From Gerris lacustris (taxonomy: Eukaryota; Arthropoda; Insecta; Hemiptera; Gerridae): 64,000 nucleotides of DNA. Each line of letters begins with the position of its first letter. The stretch's first letter is position 1. The notes under the pieces were generated by a model, which saw only the letters and a list, made by a program, of their open reading frames with translations, was not told the DNA's origin and made no database searches. The stretch covers positions 30,379,427 to 30,443,426 of the forward strand of contig OX578283.1 of the NCBI GenBank assembly GCA_951217055.1, in the 5' to 3' direction. Of the stretch, positions 60,195 through 64,000 are shown one piece after another. The position numbers and the translations under genes are program-made.

Positions 60195-61860
60195 GGTTGT
60201 GGTCACATAAAAATGGTTTCGTTGGTATTTTCAAAATGAAATTAGGTATAATAAGGGGGGGGGGGCACGCAAAATGTTAATGCTTATTGACAAAATGGCG
60301 AGGCAAATTAAACAATTTACCCAAGTTTTTATATTTTTGTAGTCTACTCGTTAATACATTTTATTTGATACCCTCTCAAAATTTAAAAAAACAAAAAAAA
60401 CAAATCGTGTATCATGAGTTATCCGCCATTTTGAATTTGAACAGCTGATAATTGAGTTCGCTATATTTTTACGGGTTTCTTTTTTCTAGTTTTACGAACG
60501 AAACCCTAAAAAGGGTTATTTTTTAATTCTAAGAGAATGAAAATTTGTGGAGAAGAATTTAGCAAAGTATGAACAGGTAGTTTATTTTCATAAATAAACA
60601 TTAATCTTTTGTAAATGAATAGTCTTCATTTCCTTATTCTTTTTATGATCTCGGCCATTTTGAGGTCTAATGTCTATTTGGCTTAAAATTAAAACAGACT
60701 TTTTGAGGATAAATCGCATCTCGTGGTTTTGTGAGCTCTTAGACAAGGAAGTCTCCAAATCAGTCAGACTTCTATAATTAAGGACTGTCTCGTCATTTTG
60801 TCAGCGTTAACTGCCTCAAAATCAGCTATAAGCTATAGCTATGGTCTATAAAATTTAAAATAAAAACGCTACTACATCTTAAATAGTTTGAAGAACAACG
60901 CATATATTTAAATAGATGCTGCATTTTCTTCTTCTTTTACCTTAGAAAAAAAAATAAATTCAAATATCCTCAAATGTTAAAGAAGAAAGAAATTGTAGAA
61001 GGCAATGAGCAAGTTATTCCGTAAGCATGTTATCCAAAGTCGGTTGGGGAATTCGCTCAACTCTTTTTATCGAGACAGCTTCTAATGCATAATTTAGTAG
61101 AGGGAACCATGTTTGGATGCTACAAGCCCATACCAGTATATCTTCATTTCTACATAGCTTATATTTCCCAGGGCCCGAGTTTACTATAAAGATAAAAATC
61201 TTTTCCCCAGCCTCGCCTCTACACTCACAACTTGAATTTTTCAACAACTTCTGAATGAATCGCAGTTTGATTCTTATTTATCGTTTTACCCCTTTCTAAC
61301 CATTTTTGACGCCGTTTCCTTTCTTTTTTATATTCAATATTTCTAAATGGTTTTTTCTAAACGTGCATATTGAATAATAAAGCTGTTCTTTGTGTATATT
61401 GTATAACACAATGTAATAGCTATTCATTTATTTCATACAATGTGTAATGTGCATACTGTTTAGGTTAGTTATAATCATTTCATTTTATAACTATGAAGAT
61501 AACTGTGAAATCATGTGTGAACTAATATTAACTGTGAAAAATGTAAATATTAATTGCTACCCTTTAATTCCTCGCCAACATGAAGTCAAGGTGGAACGAA
61601 AAATATTTGTGGTGCATTTAATAACAGACATTCCTCGACGACGTAGAAGAGAAGTGGTTAACACACTCTTCTGCAATCAAGCTCTCAACACCAACCTCTC
61701 TGGTTTAAATCTCATGTATGTGAATTAAGATCAAACCGATAATCTCTAGATAAAGATAGTTTTTCGCGTATTGGTTACCTGATTTGTTTCATATCAACCA
61801 ACATCATATTTCTTTAAGAGAAATAAGAATATAAACAATATTTACTAAGCATGTTAAACA
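60195..61860. other. Putative DIP intron upstream of the Ig3 exon
   Basis: AT-rich with small G runs (60257-60265). Frames at 61014-61247 (minus) and 61447-61728 (plus) lack Ig, signal-peptide or splice features and are not called. Confidence 0.5.
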
Positions 61861-61871
61861 TTTTGTTACAG
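61860..61871 (+). promoter_or_regulatory. Splice acceptor of the DIP Ig3 exon
   Basis: A T-rich tract ends in TTTTGTTACAG directly before the open Ig frame. The acceptor leaves two bases (TT) that complete a phase-1 codon before Ser-Pro-Met-Ile-Trp. Confidence 0.8.
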
Positions 61872-62156
61872 TTTCGCCGATGATCTGGGTGCCTAATCAA
61901 CTAGTCGGCGCTCCTGCTGGTACTGATGTGACGCTAGAGTGCAACACAGAGGCCTATCCCCGGGCCATATCCTACTGGGTGTACGACGGTGTCATGATCC
62001 TACCCACCAAGAAATATATCACAAAGATCTCAGAGAACAGTTACAGGACGTACATGAAATTAACAGTGCGCAACTTAACTGTGAGAGATTTTGGATCTTA
62101 TAGATGCATCTCCAAAAATTCATTAGGAGAAACCGAAGGCTCCATAAGATTATACG
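61872..62156 (+). CDS. Internal exon encoding Ig domain 3 of a DIP-family (Dpr-interacting protein) receptor; partial gene
   Basis: The exon encodes one complete immunoglobulin-type domain. Counting from the Met of the internal MIWVPNQLVGAP stretch, the canonical Ig Cys pair is C21 and C76, the core Trp is W33, and the DxGxYxC motif is D70-F-G-S-Y74-R-C76. NSLGETEG follows, as is usual at the end of DIP Ig3. N65-L-T67 is an N-glycosylation sequon. A polypyrimidine/TTACAG acceptor precedes the exon and G|GTAAAT follows it. The length is 285 bp (95 codons) with phase 1 at both ends, the usual symmetrical Ig-domain exon, so the Met is not a translation start. Known biology: DIPs are three-Ig surface proteins that bind Dpr proteins during synapse targeting. 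The sequence looks closer to DIPs than to lachesin, but the paralogue (alpha, beta and so on) cannot be assigned. The exons for Ig1, Ig2 and the C-terminus are not visible here. Confidence 0.9.
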
Positions 62157-62162
62157 GTAAAT
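62157..62162 (+). promoter_or_regulatory. Splice donor of the DIP Ig3 exon
   Basis: GTAAAT follows the Leu-Tyr codons that close the Ig domain and interrupts a Gly codon in phase 1. The reading frame stays open for only seven more codons into the intron, which supports the splice. Confidence 0.8.
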
Positions 62163-62187
62163 ATCAATTTTTGACTTGATTCTATTA

Positions 62188-62686
62188 CTTTTTTTATACA
62201 AGTAGTAGTAGTAGTAGTAATCTAGTACTTCCTGTAAGACGGGTAGGACGAACCACTTGTTCGAACCTAGCAATTAGGCCATCTTTTAGGCCGATTTTAC
62301 TAGTCCCATGGTGGAGAGTTCCAGCTACTTCACACATCATACATTTGTTCATTGTACCGCCGAAGTGAGTATGGTGGGGTAATTAGTGAGCTATAAAAGC
62401 AAGCGTGCGTCAAAGCGTGGGGGAAGAGTGCCCCATAGGGGGTGTCCCACTCCCTGCTCCGTCCTTGATTCATAGATACAAATCACATCTTCATGACACG
62501 GATTGAACACACAGCATCAAAGCGTGGGAGAAGAGTGCCCCATAGGATGACCCTCGCCTTGCTCCTTCCGCGATCATAGATGCAGTTCAGAGTATTATGG
62601 CTCGGGATCCAACCCATAACCTCATTGATAGCTGGGCAGGGCGCCTAGAGCCCCTCGGTCACACTGGCTCCTTTTTTTTAATACAA
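62188..62686 (-). mobile_element. Full-length tRNA-Leu-derived SINE with target-site duplications
   Basis: The SINE proper is about 62202-62670, reading right to left. Its 5' end is tRNA-Leu/Ser-like: an A box (TGACCGAGGGG) followed by GGCTCTAGGCGCC, then a B-box-like GGGTTGGATCCC about 40 nt later, with a C-to-G change in the usual GGTTCGA. The body contains two copies of a unit of about 108 bp marked by AGCGTGGG(G/A)GAAGAGTGCCCC (near 62410 and 62518 on +). The 3' tail is a (TAC)n microsatellite. The flanks carry near-matching T-rich repeats, CTTTTTTTATACAA on the left and CTTTTTTTTAATACAA on the right, best read as a target-site duplication. Known biology: such SINEs are transcribed by RNA polymerase III and moved by LINE enzymes. 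It lies in the intron just past the Ig exon, antisense to it. Confidence 0.8.
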
Positions 62687-62807
62687 TATTACTCAAAAGC
62701 TTCACTACACAAATTACCTTAACTGTACTGTTACAAAATAAGTGACGCATACTTTTATTAAGTTTTTTAATTTTGTATGTACTATATTTTTACTTTAACT
62801 GTGTTTT

Positions 62808-63350
62808 TGCTTCCGAGCTTACCGAAGGTAACGGAAGCTAAGTGATCGTTCTGAAGAACGAAAAAATTTCATATCTCCGATTTCAAAAATTCCGTGTCTG
62901 TCGGTCGGTCTGTTTTGCGAAGCAACGTATCTTAAAAACTACACGTCCAATTTTAATGAAATTTGGGTGGTAGGTCATGAGTAGCCCATTGTTGGTCCCA
63001 TATAAGTTTCAACTTTCGACGTTTATTTGTTTCTCTTCCACATGCGCACAAACATACATTAATTTACACCTATAGCTTCAAAAGTACTTATCTGATTTGT
63101 ATGAAACTTTTATAGTTTATCGAAAGTAGCCCGCAGATAGCCCCAGATTACTTTGAACCGTCTGCGCTCTTTAACTTTTGCTTAATAGATACTTTAATTC
63201 AAGTAAAAAATCAAAACAATTTTGACAGATTAAAAAAAAAAGGGGGGAAACAAACAAATGAGACAATAATGGCTTGTGAAAGCAAAAAATCAATAAAGTA
63301 CGTGATAGCCTGCGAGGAAGCTATGTGCCACACCCATTAGCAGTCTATTT
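62808..63350 (+). repeat. Family I repeat, near-complete copy
   Basis: It starts with the hairpin GCTTCCG-AGC-TTACC-GAA-GGTAA-CGGAAGC. Then follow TAAGTGATCGTTCTGAAGAA, CTCCGATTTCAAAAATTCC, a TCTGTCGGTCGGTCTG tract, CTTAAAAACTACACGTCCAA, TTTTAATGAAATTTGGGTGG, CTTCCACATGCGCACAAACA, AGCCCGCAGATAG and the end block GCGAGGAAGCTATGTGCCAC. About 540 bp, no coding potential. It lies in the DIP intron on the same strand as the exon. The ACAGAAATC...CAGGGAACATTT block present in other copies is deleted here. Confidence 0.8.
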
Positions 63351-63500
63351 TTAAATTTGGTGCAGGCACCTTTGTACCGATTTTTATTAAATACTAATTC
63401 TTGCGGTTGGGTATTGTTTTGACAATAAATCTGATACCAGTTCTTTGTGTGAGTATAACTTATTTTCTTCACTCTAAATTTATCTACATTTACAGATTTC

Positions 63501-63532
63501 TGCACATGCTCGAAGAAGTTCGAGCATGTGCA
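63501..63532. repeat. 32-bp palindrome
   Basis: Perfect 14-bp arms TGCACATGCTCGAA and TTCGAGCATGTGCA around GAAG, inside the DIP intron. Confidence 0.85.
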
Positions 63533-63582
63533 TAAATTGGTACAATTTTTTAAATTTTAAAAAAGTGATATTTCATCCCTTT

Positions 63583-63662
63583 ATCCGAGCGCACGGCATT
63601 GCGCAAGGCCAAGTTCCAGTAAGCATGCAGTGCTTTACTTCAACCAATTCACCCGGTTTTTA
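63583..63662 (+). repeat. Family E repeat, third copy
   Basis: It reads TCCGAGCGCACGGCATTGCG, AAGGCCAAGTTCC, AGCATGCAGTGC and CAACCAATTCACCCGGTTTT, matching 8675-8765 closely. It lies in the DIP intron. Confidence 0.65.
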
Positions 63663-63664
63663 CG

Positions 63665-64000
63665 ATGGGCTTTTGAAAATTGAAACATAGATTAAGCTTA
63701 AGTAGCTTAGGAAACTGTAAAAAAAATTGAGCCCTTAACATCCAGCCTCTTCAACAGGAGAGATTTTCAAAGTTTTTTGTTACTGGCTCACTCACTCATC
63801 ATCAGAAAGAATAGCTAGAAACTAAAAAAAATTGTACACTTGTAGCTACGGTTAGCTGATAGAAATAAATACAAAAAATATATTTTTTTTATTTTTATCC
63901 CTCCAAAAAAATTAAATATCGAGCCGTATCGAAAAACTGATAACACAAACAGCTACTGATTTTTAAATATCTTACATACTAGTTTGATTCTATGACTTAT
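63665..64000. other. Putative DIP intron, distal part
   Basis: AT-rich; nothing recognised before the window ends. Confidence 0.45.

Noticed and set aside
61014..61247. 77-codon minus-strand ORF
   Set aside because: No recognisable domain and no splice or context support.
61447..61728. 93-codon + strand ORF just upstream of the Ig exon
   Set aside because: No Ig-type Cys/Trp pattern, no signal peptide and no convincing splice-bounded frame; its codons look like AT-rich intron.

Overview
The window is A+T-rich eukaryotic nuclear DNA, most likely from an insect. The one convincing host coding sequence is a single 285-bp exon at 61872-62156 on the + strand. It encodes the third immunoglobulin domain of a Dpr-interacting-protein (DIP)-type neuronal cell-surface receptor, an arthropod IgSF family related to lachesin and vertebrate IgLONs. 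No other exon of that gene is recognisable, so the 60 kb upstream is either a very large intron or intergenic DNA plus intron. A hemipteran host is a guess from the style of the repeats. No bacterial genes, rRNA, intact tRNA genes or CRISPR arrays were found.

Almost everything else is mobile-element debris, microsatellites and unremarkable AT-rich DNA. By comparing the window with itself I could define recurring families, given local letters: A (2655-3235; 11855-12720, nested), C (6185-6420; 10820-11155), D (6640-7225; 38350-38970), E (8490-8550; 8675-8765; 63583-63662), F and G (9465-10780; 53215-53375), H (12735-13165 +; 22598-22935 -), I (ten or so copies, the dominant family, with a terminal hairpin), J (18130-18610 +; 36740-37330 -) and K (12113-12480; 46790-47110). 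There are also a GC-rich 411-bp element with 17-bp perfect terminal inverted repeats (19778-20188), a complete tRNA-Leu-derived SINE with target-site duplications 31 bp past the splice donor of the Ig exon, a tRNA-Gln-like SINE with a modular hairpin body (54185-54512), a tRNA-Cys-like head (22345-22420), a decayed non-LTR retrotransposon endonuclease (32985-33690) and a short reading frame that may be a tyrosine-recombinase (Crypton-like) relic (58285-58425).

The most interesting structures are (i) an 852-bp near-perfect palindrome at 35841-36692 next to a 318-bp (TA)n array, and (ii) several repeats, including that palindrome, carrying a CUGANGA / short stem / GAAA / tiny hairpin arrangement. 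That arrangement resembles the hammerhead self-cleaving ribozyme core known from Penelope-like retroelements and retrozymes. All assignments are by eye; no alignment or database search was run.
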